A stretch of DNA of 64,000 nt from Daucus carota subsp. sativus (taxonomy: Eukaryota; Streptophyta; Magnoliopsida; Apiales; Apiaceae), in assembly GCF_001625215.2 (NCBI RefSeq), contig NC_030384.2:41202390-41266389 (forward strand), read 5' to 3'. The position numbers and the translations under genes were made by a program. The notes under the pieces were generated by a model that saw nothing but the letters and a program-made list of their open reading frames with translations, was not told the DNA's origin and did no database searches. Within the stretch, counting starts at the first letter, position 1, and every line of letters begins with the position of its first letter. This document shows, in pieces, positions 39,249 through 50,792 of this stretch.

Positions 39249-39437
39249 AATTTACAAACGATTTTTCTATGGTGTGCCCATCAACACATGCTAAGCGCGG
39301 AAATTTTTGTGTTTGGATATTTTGATTGACTCTACTTCTTAATAATGATGGACCCCGCTACAAATACACCAATCACACCGATCAAAATGATCTAAATACG
39401 AAAATTTTCGTGCCCATGGCACACACAGAGACAAACC
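39249..39437. mobile_element. CTATGGTGTGCCC MITE, copy C (decayed)
   Basis: The left end cgatttttctatggtgtgcc and right end gtgcccatggcacacacagag match the family, with the inner gatggaccccgctacaaata matching copies A and B. Target duplication is eroded (tttacaaa on the left, tttttacaa on the right), so the right border is approximate. It lies about 350 bp upstream of the RING-H2 start codon. Confidence 0.7.
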
Positions 39438-39789
39438 TTTTTACAACCCCCGTTTCAGATTTTCCTGAATAGTTTTAAAGATTCACCTACGCGTGCTTAA
39501 TTTGATGAAAAGATACAAGTAGCACTTGCCCAAAGCCAATGTAAAACTTGATATCTGACTTCACTCATCCTTTACTTGTTTATCGGAAGACAATATGATG
39601 AAGCTGCAAAACTTGTGTAGGAAACATAACAAAACAGAATCTTTACATTCTACTCTTAAGGCCATCCTTTTCTGTATTGTTCACAAAATTTTCACCTATA
39701 AAACCTTCCATCTCAATTCTCTGTTTCAAAGATTTAAGGACCTTCTCTTCTTGATCTCGTCTCTTAACCAAACAACAAACTTCAGCACA

Positions 39790-40696
39790 ATGTCTTTGCC
39801 CCCTCGTCCTCGTGTTGTCGTAAATGGAGTCCAGAGAATGAGAAGAAACCATTACTACTGGTGTCCACATTGCCAAAGAACAATACGGTTGCCCACTTCT
39901 CAAATTTGTTGCCCCCTTTGCCTATGCGACTTATGGTACGAGTTTGATGTGTCAAGACCTAGGGGTCTGTTGGATGTCTATGGATCATCGAGACGCGCTG
40001 CACCTGCTGCATTAGACTACTTAAATCTCATGCTGGAGCCAAACTCATTCCATCCACTTAATCTTAATTATGAGAGCAGATTTGATGACATTGTTCTTCG
40101 GGTGGGAGGACCTCCTCGGCCTCCAAGATACGTCCCTCCACGCGAAACCTTGCATGTTCAGGAGGAACCTGCAGAGCCTTCAGTGGATGAAGTGATGGAA
40201 GAATTGAGGCCAGGGCCAGCTCCAGCACCAGCTTCTGCCATTGAAGGATTACCTATACTGACTCTTGGACCGTCGCATTTGATCAGTGACTCTCATTGTC
40301 CTGTTTGTAAAGATGCATTCGAAGTTGGTGGGGAAGCAAAAGAGCTACCTTGTAGACATTTCTACCATTCAGATTGCATCGTTCCTTGGCTGCATCTACA
40401 TAATTCATGTCCAGTATGCCGATATCAGCTACCAGACGATCCCTCAAACAATGACGACCGAGATGATCAATATCCTACACAAGCAGCCAGAAACTCGGTG
40501 AACTGGAGTTGGAGGCAAGTATTACACTTACTGTGGCCTTTCAGTTTGCTCTCTAATTGGAGATCTGCTCCTAGAGGTCAGTTTTAGCACTTGATAAATC
40601 ATTCTAAATGCCATAAATCTGCAATTATGGCACATATAGTGTGTAACAAATCTTGTACATACATGTGCAGATAGTCCGTGGTGGACGATTTTTTAG
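39790..40696 (+). CDS. RING-H2 E3 ubiquitin ligase (BCA2-like/RDUF type)
   Basis: The N-terminus has a zinc-ribbon-like pair of Cys knuckles (YYWCPHCQRTIRLP and ICCPLCLCDLWYEF, residues about 23-55), and near residue 175 there is a RING-H2 finger: CPVCKDAF, ELPCRHFYHSDCIVPWL and SCPVCR, i.e. C-x2-C, C-x-H-x2-H-x2-C, C-x2-C. Between them is a Pro-rich acidic linker. This arrangement is that of plant RING E3 ligases with an N-terminal zinc ribbon, cytosolic or nuclear, many stress-induced. The start at 39790 (MSLPPRPRV) is preferred; an in-frame ATG at 39595 would add 65 residues unlike the family. The uninterrupted ORF stops at 40587, but a good donor at 40577 (GAG|GTCAGT) and acceptor at 40670 (GTGCAG|AT) join exon 39790-40576 to 40671-40696, giving a 270-residue protein ending DSPWWTIF, which resembles related proteins. 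I prefer the spliced model. Confidence 0.88.
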
Positions 40697-42196
40697 CTAG
40701 CTCTCGCTTTCCGTCACCATGGCCAGGTAAGTTTAGACCAAAGTACCACTTATGGTGGATACTTGGCTCACTGTCATTTATATATACCTTGGACTTGTTC
40801 TAGAATGTCAAGTACAAAACTATAATTGCAGTGACAACTGACAACAATGTAGAGGGACAGAGATGCAGTTCTTGTGTTTTGTTTTCTTAACTAATCCCTC
40901 TTGCAGGTGTTGTGTTTCGCTTTGTGCAGATAATTAACCTCTCTGTAAGTAATGCAGTTTTGTTTGCAAAGCTTGCATATAGCTTATACAGATCTCCATC
41001 AAACTCGACGATTGGCCACAAACACTAGATGCTCCAACTCTAATCTGTCTCGGTCGAAATTCAGAATATGCACTGTGTAATCATTTCATGTATTGTTATC
41101 TACCATTTCACTCAACACGTCTGTGAACTACAGTTATGTTCGAAATATAGAACAGTCGAAGTTTCTTTGCTTTTGTATATGTTTTGCTAAACCCGCAGTG
41201 CAGATGCTCAAGAAGAACTCTTACAATTTACATTTACTTTATACTACTAGGTCTCCTTGAACTACTGCACCGGAGCACTAGTCTGGGATAACCAACATCT
41301 TCACTTATTCCCTTAGGGAAAACTTTCGGATGTTTACATGTTATGAGGATGTATGATAGAAGGCCTGCCACTTTTTGGCTTCAACCTACAACTTCTTCAT
41401 TTTTTTTTTTGTAAATTTTATGCCCCAAAAAGAACTTCCCAAAACACTTTGACCATGTTAACGAGAGAAAAACTGCAAGATGTGATCTCTTGATTGCTTG
41501 AAACAGCCAAATGCCGATGGTTTGAGAAGACAGCTGCTAACTCTACACCCAGCACAACTGATGCAATGTCAAGAGCATGAAGATCAAGAACGTCCAAGTC
41601 TTCGAAGAAAAGGCTGTAACAAAAGTTGCAAAATAAGAAGAAACAGAGAAAATATCCCTATATATATATATATTCAGCAACAGGGAGTGGCAAGGTTAAG
41701 CAGACAACGCAAGCACAATGGATACGAGATAATTCAGCATAATCAAGCAGAAGACATACATATTCCTAGATCTTAACCCATTGTTTATTTTTAAATAATT
41801 GTTAAATAATTGAGCTAGGACAAGAATAATTTCAAAAAAGAGAGAGGACATTTGAAGGCTTACAAATTTCGAAGAACTGTTTTCAAACTACATGTTATAC
41901 AAATAATTTTAGCGAAAGGAAGGCCGGAGGGGAGATCATTCATTTGTGAACTAAACAAAAATCAGAAGCAAACAAGTGATGAAGCAAGTGATTTCCCGAG
42001 GAAAAAGTTATTCATGGTTCACAAAATAAATTTAAAAATCTTATGTCCCTATTCTACTAATGAAACATGTGATTAAACATTCGGCACGGGCAACTGAGTG
42101 ACTGGATACAGAACTGGGGAATTAACGATAATGTAAATCAAGCACGAGCCAATTTGAAGAATAAGGAAGAAAATCAAAATATTATTCACAAATTTG
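40697..42196. other. Intergenic, convergent 3' regions
   Basis: Holds the 3' regions of the RING-H2 gene and of the DUF7036 gene. Short ORFs here (for example 41498-41776) have no family features. No RNA gene or transposon with recognisable ends was seen. Confidence 0.5.
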
Positions 42197-45184
42197 TCAT
42201 ACTAACTTACATGATGAGGATGAAGTATCTGAACTCATTCCATTTATCCTTCCCTTACCTGGACTAGAGCTATAGGCTACAGCTGGTAGCGGAGAAAGAC
42301 CTGGGATTGTCTGAGAGGTGGGAGCCATGGGAGTTGCAGGAGTGGAAGAATGAGGTGAAAGTGTGGGAGTAAGTGGGTTAGATAGAGCTGGAGACAAGGG
42401 GCTTGGAGGAACTGGCTTAGACTGAGACGGCGCAGGGCTTGGTGAATTTTCAGAACCACAATGTGGACTAGGGTGAGGAGCATGGGTATAAACATTTGAA
42501 GGTTCAGGAGAATTTGATTTGGGGTTTGGAGAATAATGTTGATGGTAAGGACTTGGTGAGATTGGGTTGTTGCCAACAGATGGTGAGGGAGCGGCACAGT
42601 CATAACAAGGTGATTTATGACGAAGGTGGGGCAAAGGAGCTGGTGCATATGATGGAGAAATATCTGGAGAATATGAAGGCTCTGTGTATTCATTTCCTCC
42701 CGGAGAGGGTGCAGGAGAAGGTGTCGGAGAGGAAGCATGAAGAGTGTTCCTGAGGTATGACGATAGACGAATTTGCTTAACTTTACCAAAAACAGAGTTG
42801 TCAAGACCAAGATTTTTTGAGTGCGACCCTGTGATTGTTTGAGCCAACTGCTTCAATCTCTGGGGTAGTATGCCCCCTTGGTCTGATGTAACTGAAATCT
42901 GAACTGTAACAGGGGTATCCACAGTTGAGCCGATTTCATTTGTGACCTGCACATAAATATTCTGCAAGCAAAAACATAATTATCAGTTTCCAATAAGATA
43001 TAGTCATATAGACAAGATCAGAGTGTACAATATTATGATAAATCTATAGTTGGCACCAGTACATGCATGTGCCAACTGCCAAGTTGACAGGAAACAAAAC
43101 AATCTGTCCAAGCTATTTTATACCCAGGAAATAGAGACCAACAGAACTATCATAATTTTCTCTATTTTGACACACGATGTATAAAGCACAAACACAAAGA
43201 TGTGATTCATGTGTATTTCTTTTTCTTTACTTTTTTTTTTTGCATTACAGTGTTGTAGTAAATTCTGACAGTTTTATGTTCAGGTGTCAAAAAATATCTG
43301 CCTCAAAGTAAAGCACAAAATTACCTCGTCTGGTGCCAAATGTAACCCCGATGTTAGCTGAACCTTGAAATCATCAAAATTTTGTTCTATATCTTTTATC
43401 GTATTATGGAGGGTAAAATTAAAGAAGATTTGCGGTATCTGCCAAGGGGAAGCAGATTTTTTAGGGATCACAGTGATACCGCCTGGAAATTTTACACTCT
43501 CAAACAAAGCTGGCTGCCCAAATGTTGAATTTGTCACTGTCAGGTTTACTTGTTTCTGAAACAATCCCACGAAAGATGATCTTAGCACACTCAGATAAAT
43601 TGCGTTTATTGGAGCACTTATGGGATCAGAAAGCATGCCAAAGATCACATCTGTCGAATTTACTACATGTGCAGGGTGCATTGAGAGGATTGCAACCTGT
43701 ACAATTAGTCAATAATTGAATTACTCTTATCCATGAAAGTTTTAAAACTATTATAAAGAGCATGAAGTGGATATGCAGTATAAACCTTTGTAGAAGGGAT
43801 TCCTATTTCCTCATTGATATCATATTCAAGTTTACTCATGAATGGAATGAGTACCGACACCGGCCTCTGCAGTCTGAAGTAAGCCTGAACCGTCGCTGAA
43901 ATAAGAACAAAAGTAATTAAGTAAGTATGTCGTTGATAACTAGCAGCAAGCAATATTGAATTGATAATAATAACTTTAAAGCTACTATTACGACTTGTAC
44001 ATGCAACGAGCAACTATATATTAAGATCATTCACATGGCGGGGATGGCGGGGATGGCGGGGGGGGGGGGGGGGGTACATTGTGCGCCATGTAACTCGAAG
44101 ATTTTCTAATTTTTTTACTCACCAAGTTCTTTATCTTTTTTCCTTAGTTCAGGACAAATTAGTTAAGAGGAATGATCCTTAATAATTAATAATCCTGAAC
44201 TTTTTTATTTGTCATACTATGCAAATATATTCCAGTAACCACCGTAGTTGACAACACTAAAAATTCACTAACTACGATTAACAGATTATTTCCTTTCGAT
44301 CTAGAGGGAGAAAAAAAATAATGTTGAACTCTGTGGATTCTTGAGTTCTGTGAGGCATTCATGACGCCAATTCTGCTCTGGCCCCAATATCCTAAGAGTT
44401 CAACACCAGTACGTTTACTTGATAAGACAACTTATCATCAGCCATCTGAAACAATGTCCGCCATCAATGGACAAGCACCCATAGAAATAGATGCTTGTTG
44501 TAGCAGAATAAGAACTTCAGAAGTGAAAACTAAATCGATAACCAAATGTGTACTAATTTAGTCTCCAATTAAAGGACTCAGCGTATATGGAAATTTTAAT
44601 GTTAAGATACTCCCCATAAATTCATCGCCATATACGAATCAATATATTCTCGAAATCTAAATCTAAAATCCCTCCTCTCAGAACAACCTTTAGTTAGGAT
44701 AACAACCAACAAGCTAGAATACCAAGTTCACAAACTTAAGAGAAACCTAGTGCCCTATACACGGCAGCTCATCACATCAGGCTTGCAATACATAAAGCTA
44801 AATAACATGCTTAACCACTACTTAAAACCCAAAAAATCACATACCCAGTAATCAAATTGACAGCCACAATCATCAAAACCCTAATTACACAAAACAGTGA
44901 AAACCAATTAATCAAAGAAGCACAAAATCAAACATACCACTATTCTTGATTTCAGATTTAGCATCAAAACCAGATTTCTTAGAGTGATGAGGCAAGCCCC
45001 AACGAATAGCAGAAAGAAAGACAGAAACACTGAGAATCAGAACCACAAGACACCTCAAGTTGCAAACTTTACACAATTTAGAGGCACCCCACATTGAAAA
45101 ACAGATCCCAGAGTGATCAGAAGACCCAACTCCATCAATTTCTTGTTGATGCAAAGGCAACTGCTGCTGGCTGATTTTCCCCAT
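42197..45184 (-). CDS. DUF7036-type protein with Pro/Ser-rich C-terminus
   Basis: Four minus-strand exons: 45184-44938, 43895-43786, 43696-43325 and 42961-42197, in frame at GT-AG sites, 497 residues. Residues 1-42 are cytosolic and Gln/Ser-rich; a hydrophobic segment (LRCLVVLILSVSVFLSAI) near residues 45-65 is a signal anchor. Then comes the extracellular-type domain: QAYFRLQRPVSVLIPFMSKL, DINEEIGIPSTKV, QKQVNLTVTNSTFGQPALFE (with N-glycosylation sequons NLT and NST) and NIYVQVTNEIGSTVDTPVTV. The last 165 residues are a Ser-Pro/Ala-Pro-rich arabinogalactan-like tail. Plant relatives are labelled hydroxyproline-rich glycoprotein family or DUF7036; no function is known. The stop at 42197-42199 overlaps a strong donor (TCAT|GTAAGT), so a further 3' exon replacing the last three residues is possible. 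Confidence 0.85.
44058..44074. repeat. G17 homopolymer after a cggggatgg repeat
   Basis: Three copies of a tggcgggga unit grade into 17 G. Within intron 1 of the DUF7036 gene. Confidence 0.9.
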
Positions 45185-45998
45185 TTCAAGAGCATCTGTA
45201 CAAACCCCACTACCTCTATAAAACACTGTGTAGTTATGAAGATAATAGATACAAAGTGGAGGAGGGTATTGCTGTGGAGGATAGATACAAGTTACTGTGT
45301 GTATTTTGGTGGTGATGAAGGATGGAAGACAAGTGTTGATGGTGCACTCTCTCTCTCTCTCTCTTCCCACACAACTGTCACCGAGTTGCAGCCACTTTTC
45401 TTTATTATTTTCCCTTATATGTTGAACATACATTAATGTACATACATACAATCATCTTTTTTCTATTCTACGTGCTCGAGGGGAACAAATTTTATACCGG
45501 CCACCTTGGCCTGTTACATTACAATCGGGATTGAATCAGATATGAAATTTTATATAAAATTTCGTAAATTTTTTTTGGTAAGCTATTAAAATTTCATAAT
45601 GAGATAAACTGATTATTATATTTGAAGAATTCTTTAATATTATTAAGTGAACTAGTAATTAGTAAAATACAATAGTATTCATACAATTATTTGAAATGTC
45701 ATATGTAAAATATATTATTTGTTATATGGGAAACAATTGAATGAAATTGAAAAGCCATAAGCATATTTAATAAATAAATAAATTTATTAGTCGATTCAAT
45801 ATTTAGTAAAATTTTCAATTTAGATTTAGTAAAATTTTAAAAAATTAGTAATATATATTATTAGTAAAATTTAATATAAATAGTAATTTTATCAAATAGT
45901 ATATATGAAATAGAAATATTTTTAATAACTTTTGTTATTTTTATTCTACATTAGTATAGCTCATTTCAAACTATATTTATCTTACACACATCCCGACA
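45185..45998. other. DUF7036 upstream region and AT-rich spacer
   Basis: Expected promoter and leader of the DUF7036 gene up to about 45480, then AT-rich sequence with attagtaaaatt words repeated near 45650-45900. Nothing else was recognised. Confidence 0.45.
45347..45364. repeat. (CT)9 microsatellite in the DUF7036 leader
   Basis: 18 bp of alternating CT on the plus strand, i.e. (GA)9 on the sense strand, about 165 bp upstream of the start codon. GA repeats in plant leaders can bind GAGA-binding BPC proteins. Confidence 0.85.
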
Positions 45999-46328
45999 GC
46001 CCGTTTGACTTAAATTATAACTTATAACTTAACGTGATTTATTTGATAAACTGAGAGTTTAAAATGTTTGTTTGAGTAATTTTGATTTTTTAATGAATTA
46101 TGACTTATTAAAATTATAATAATAAAAATAAAAGTGATTTATGAGTAATTTATGATTTGGGAGTAGTTTTTATCAAAAAAATTAATAACTAAAAAAAAAT
46201 ACCTCAAAATAAATTCAGATTTATTTATAATTTTAAGCCGATTTCTGATTTATAACAGAAAAAGATATTTTTCCATTTAAAGCAAATGATGACTTAAAGG
46301 TCGGGTTTTAAATCCATACAAACAGACA
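45999..46328. mobile_element. MITE with GCCCGTTTG / CAAACAGAC ends (330 bp)
   Basis: Left end gcccgtttgacttaaattat, right end (inverse) gtctgtttgtatggatttaa. The interior has gatttatttgataaactgag, shared inversely with 14778-14797. No duplicated flank was found. Confidence 0.6.
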
Positions 46329-46329
46329 C

Positions 46330-48053
46330 TTAATTTGATAGTTTTTGTCACGCGGATAGAGATCAACAATTTGTGCTTACAGGTTACTGGTCAATACAAA
46401 ACTGAATTCGGAACTAAAAAAAATAACATTTCTTAATTAGTAATTTTCCAACCAAATCAATCTATTGCACGAATTAGTTAAACATGTCATTTACTTTTTC
46501 ATGACCAATGCACAGTGAATTTATAAAGAGGTTGTTCGCCAAAATAATTTTTAGCAAAACATAATTATATTTTACAAAATGGTAAACATTTATGTATTTT
46601 TGATAATAAATATTGATTAGGTCTTTCAATATTTTATAAAAAATAAATATTTTGTTAGAACATATATACCAACATAATATCTTTACATAAATAAATTTTA
46701 GTTTAGAAAACATGATAAGTTTAAACACTTTAAAAGTCGCAAAAGAGTACAGAAAAGCAAAAGAGTTGTTAAATTTAAAATATGGAAATTTGTCAAGCCA
46801 ACGTCGAGGAGAAGCAAAGGTGAAAGAGACCATGTAAAGAAGTGGACAGATAACAAAGAAAGTGAGGGCTTTGAGAGTTTGGGTGAAGTTTTTGTCACTC
46901 CACTCCACTCACTTTCTTTTTATTAATTAAAATTTCCAAAGCTTTGTTGTTTGTATCGTCTACTGGCAATCGGCTTTTGAAAGGTGTCAAGGTTCGCCCG
47001 TAGTTCCAATTTTTTGTTAAAGAGTAGCGGCACGTAAACTCTTGCCCCAAAAGCTTTTTTTTTCAACGGCTTGGGGAGTTAGTCCATCTTAGTAAGAATT
47101 AGAGGTCGTTTGGTTAAAGGTCAAAAACAATGTCTTTCACTTAAGTAATCAAGTGGATTAGAACTGAAAAATAAATTATAATTTATAAATGATTAAACTA
47201 TTTGTAAACAAATTAGAATTCCTGAAACAAAACTATCATTCTCAGCTTCTTATAAGATGTTAATGATTTATTAATAATTATGTTTAAAATTACTTATAAA
47301 TGACAAATTATATATAAATTTAGGTGATTAAAGATATTGTTCATGATTAAATTAAAAAAAATTTATGATTGGTAAATGTGGACTTCATAGAACCTACCTC
47401 TATTTATTTAGTCATATTTTTATCTTTGCTTACGGAGTATTTAATAAGAGTCTAATAAACACTTACTTAGCATTTGAGTAATGACGTTTTATTTTGAATG
47501 ACAAATCATAAGCATAATAACACTAAAAAAGCTTATATCAGAACGATAACAATAATATTTTTCTATATTTTATATAATATTTTGGCTTTTATTATATATA
47601 TTTAATAATTCGATTGCATGATAAATATTATTAACTTTCAAATTAAAATTTTACTGTTTTTGTTTGAAAAACTTTATTAGATAATAATTTAAAGCAAAAA
47701 TAATAACTAATAAAAAACAGAAATTTTGTGCATGACAACTTTATACAATCGCAAAATATAAAATATAAAAAACTGGAATTACAGGAGTATTACACTCCAC
47801 TCTCGGATCTGAAACCAGAAGGCGCATCGAAATCTACGCTCCAAAGTTTCAAACTGAAATACATAAAATTAGAGAAATGCAGTACCGAACGGTCCAAAAT
47901 TTAAAAATGTTCAAAATTTGAAAACACATTTTACAAGCCCGCCCCCACGCCAAATCTGAGAAAGATAAAATGCCTCCTCTTGCTCATAATCTTTTCCCAT
48001 TGCTCACTGACTGAATAACGCTCAAGCTTCTTTGTATAATCCTCTCTCATTCT
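46330..48053. other. Intergenic, AT-rich
   Basis: No recognised gene. A minus-strand ORF at 46474-46908 is Phe/Leu-rich and unlike any family I know. From 47102 (ggtcgtttggttaaaggtca) another decayed CGTTTG-type repeat may begin. 47990-48053 is the likely leader of the F-box gene. Confidence 0.45.
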
Positions 48054-48540
48054 GTAAGTACGCAAGCTCATTTATAATTTACAGCTTCTGGGTATTTGTT
48101 TTCTTGCTCTAATTCTATTCATTCTAATCTGGGTTCTTGACATTTTTGTTTGATGATTCAGTATATTGTGTTAATCATCTGGGTTTTGCATTCAAGTTAA
48201 TTTGTAACCTGGGTTTGTTGTATTTTTGTATAATTGTCTGCCAACTCATTTGAATTATCTGCGTGTATGTAATTTTGATTTCTCTAATTAACCCTGTTCA
48301 GCCAATAATTAGCAAGCCCAGTTGAGTAATTGCTTTCAAAATGGGCATTAAGTGATTAATAACTACAGTGTGTTTGAATTTAATTGCCAAATTCACTTGT
48401 TTGTAGTGTGTAATGTGATATTAGTATATGGTTGGTTTTTCGATTTTGAGTATATGAATTTTGATGTATTTTACTGCCACAAATGCTGAAATTGCTCTTA
48501 GTTAACAGACGATAAACTGTTTGATAATTTTTCAGAGATA

Positions 48541-50019
48541 ATGGATGACCTTCCTGAAGCTCTTGTCCAATACATTGTATCGTACATGAACAATGCCAAG
48601 GATGTGGCGTTTTCTAACTGTGTCTCGAAGAGATGGAAGGACTCAATGCCGTATCTTAAGAGCCTTTACTTCCCTCGAAACATTTTTGATAACCTTACAG
48701 GAGACACACCTGATTGCATCATAAGGCAGATGGTGTCCTCAATTTGTCGTTTAGAGACGCTTGTTGTTTATTGCCCTTTCACAAGTGTCGGCCTTGCATC
48801 ATGGCTATCGGTACAAGGATCATTTTTAAGGAATCTTGAGCTTCGGATGGACAATCTTGGTGACCACCAAGCCTGTACTAAATCCCCCTCAAAGTTGGAT
48901 TGTTTAAGGGCTGCATCCAACGTGGAATCACTGAGGCTTTGGGGTGTTTTAATGATACATCCCCCAAATTGGGATTATTTTCTAAAGCTGAGGAATCTTG
49001 AAATTGTTGGTGCAAAATTGGAGGACCCTGCATTGGCACATGCACTCAAGGCATGTCCCAACTTGACCCACCTTTCTTTACTTGGTTGTGAGGGATTGAG
49101 GTCTGTCCCAATCGAGCTTCCACAGCTACAGCAATGCAAGCTTGATTTTTGTGGCTTGGGTGACTGTTCACTTTCTGTTACCTCTCCCACACTTGAATCC
49201 CTTCAGGTACAAGGTTGTGGCTGGCTCCAGGTTCCTGAGACAAAATGTTTGAGGACTCTCTCTATTGCCAACAATTCTGGTACGATTTCGCTGACCTTTA
49301 ATTTGATTTGGAATTAAACTGCCATCTGCTTTAACTTCAACATAGCATGATGGTCATGCTTGATTATGGTCGTACTTTAATAATTTTACAAATTGGTGCC
49401 TACAGGGAGAGTTTACATGGTTGACTTTGGAAAACTTTCGGCCCTTGAATCCTTATCCATCAGAGGGGTGCAATGGTGCTGGGATGCAGTCAGTAAAATT
49501 CTTAAACTGGCAAGTGAAGTGAAATATCTTTACATGAAGGTGGAATTCACTGGTGATTTTGAGGCCCTTCTTCCTTTTCCGGAGACTGATTTTGTTGAAT
49601 TCTTCAGTAATCATCAGAAGTTGCAGAAGTTTGACATTCATGGTGCGATGTTTGCAGCTCTTTGCCAGAAGAACAGCCTAAGACATGTAATACCCAGATA
49701 CTGGTGTTTGTATTAACAATATTTAATAATTATTTGTGGAACTATCATGATATAATTAATCATCTTGTTCATCTATTTCCAGATTGATTCAAGCTTTGTG
49801 ATTCCTTGCTTAGAGGAGGTGACGGTCACAATCAGATCGCCACTTAATGCTGAACAGAAAATGAGCACTCTCGAGTCCTTAGTCAAGTATGGAAAGAATC
49901 TTAAGAAGATGACCATAAAAATTCTTCAGATGAAGAGCAACCACAGCAGTGCAGATGACTTTTTTGAAGAGATTTGTAGGTTCAGATACATGAACCACAA
50001 GATTATATCGATAGAATAA
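48541..50019 (+). CDS. F-box/LRR-like protein (At1g67190-like, 418 residues)
   Basis: Three coding exons: 48541-49279, 49406-49686 and 49783-50019, in frame at GT-AG sites. A leader intron is also evident, with donor CT|GTAAGT at 48054 and acceptor TTTCAG at 48535, five bases before the ATG. Residues 1-45 form the F-box (MDDLPEALVQYIVSYMNNAK, then CVSKRWKDSM), the SKP1-binding module of SCF ubiquitin ligases. The rest is a leucine-rich solenoid with repeated LxxLxL patterns: VESLRLWGV, LRNLEIVGAKLEDPALAHAL, LTHLSLLGCEGL, LESLSIRGV, and the closing segment PCLEEVTVTIRSPLNAEQK. Length and plan match Arabidopsis F-box/RNI-like At1g67190 (419 residues). The substrate is unknown. Confidence 0.92.
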
Positions 50020-50792
50020 ACAAACATTAGAACCCTTCAGATGGAAATCATTCATTTATCCTAATCCTGTAATTTGTTGTTCTAACTGTCAAAGTTCCTA
50101 ATTGTACTCCATGATTACCATAATCAGGATGATATTTAAAGTAAAATCAACCATTTTTTATTTTCTAGATATTTCTGGTTTGTTCTCAAATTAGTTACAT
50201 ATGATTTGATCTCCAACATGAGCCTTAATCTGGTAAATCATCTCATCAAGGTTACTATTTTGTCCCATACATATATTACAGTTCTTTCCGAAGATCCAGT
50301 GAGCACCAAAGAGAAGGGTTGTCCATCTGTTATCAACACAGAACCAAAGGAAGAACCACCCATGATTGTCTCTTTACCTGGTCCTGTTTTCTGGATTACA
50401 CCATTATTGAGTTCTTCCTAGGTCTGAATGTATCAGCTACACTGAAGAAGCTCTCTGGAGCAAATAATTTATTGAGTTTGGTGATCTGCCGGACCGCCAA
50501 TGTAGTAAAATGTTGGAAATCACGAGTAACAGAGGTGAACAATTACTAACCTTGGTTTAAAGTTCGCACAAAAAAGTGAACAGTGTGGAGCAGTATGTTG
50601 AACATAACACATTCCAGTCAGTTTGTCATTATATATACATTTATATGTTAGAGATAAAGCTGTCATTATTTCAATAGTAATGTGCAGGTGATACTAATAG
50701 TGCAAAATGTGCCTTCAGCATATTTATGGTAAAAAGATTTTACAATATAATCAGCTCCTAGTCTGCTACACATCATAACTAAGTGGAACTAG
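50020..50792. other. Convergent spacer between the F-box and p24 genes
   Basis: Holds both 3' regions. Around 50290-50420 the GC content rises, and the plus strand reads STKEKGCPSVINTEPKEEPP in an ORF at 50206-50421. This coding-like patch could be a gene relic, but no family was recognised on either strand. Confidence 0.4.

Noticed and set aside
39595..39789. N-terminal extension of the RING-H2 protein by 65 residues
   Set aside because: The extension is unlike family N-termini; MSLPPRPRV at 39790 directly precedes the zinc ribbon.
42277..42810. 177-codon minus-strand ORF rich in Leu/His/Pro
   Set aside because: Out-of-frame reading of the Pro-rich exon of the DUF7036 gene.
46474..46908. 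144-codon minus-strand ORF (MEWSDKNFTQ...)
   Set aside because: Phe/Leu/Tyr-rich translation of AT-rich DNA with no recognisable domain and no splice or promoter context.
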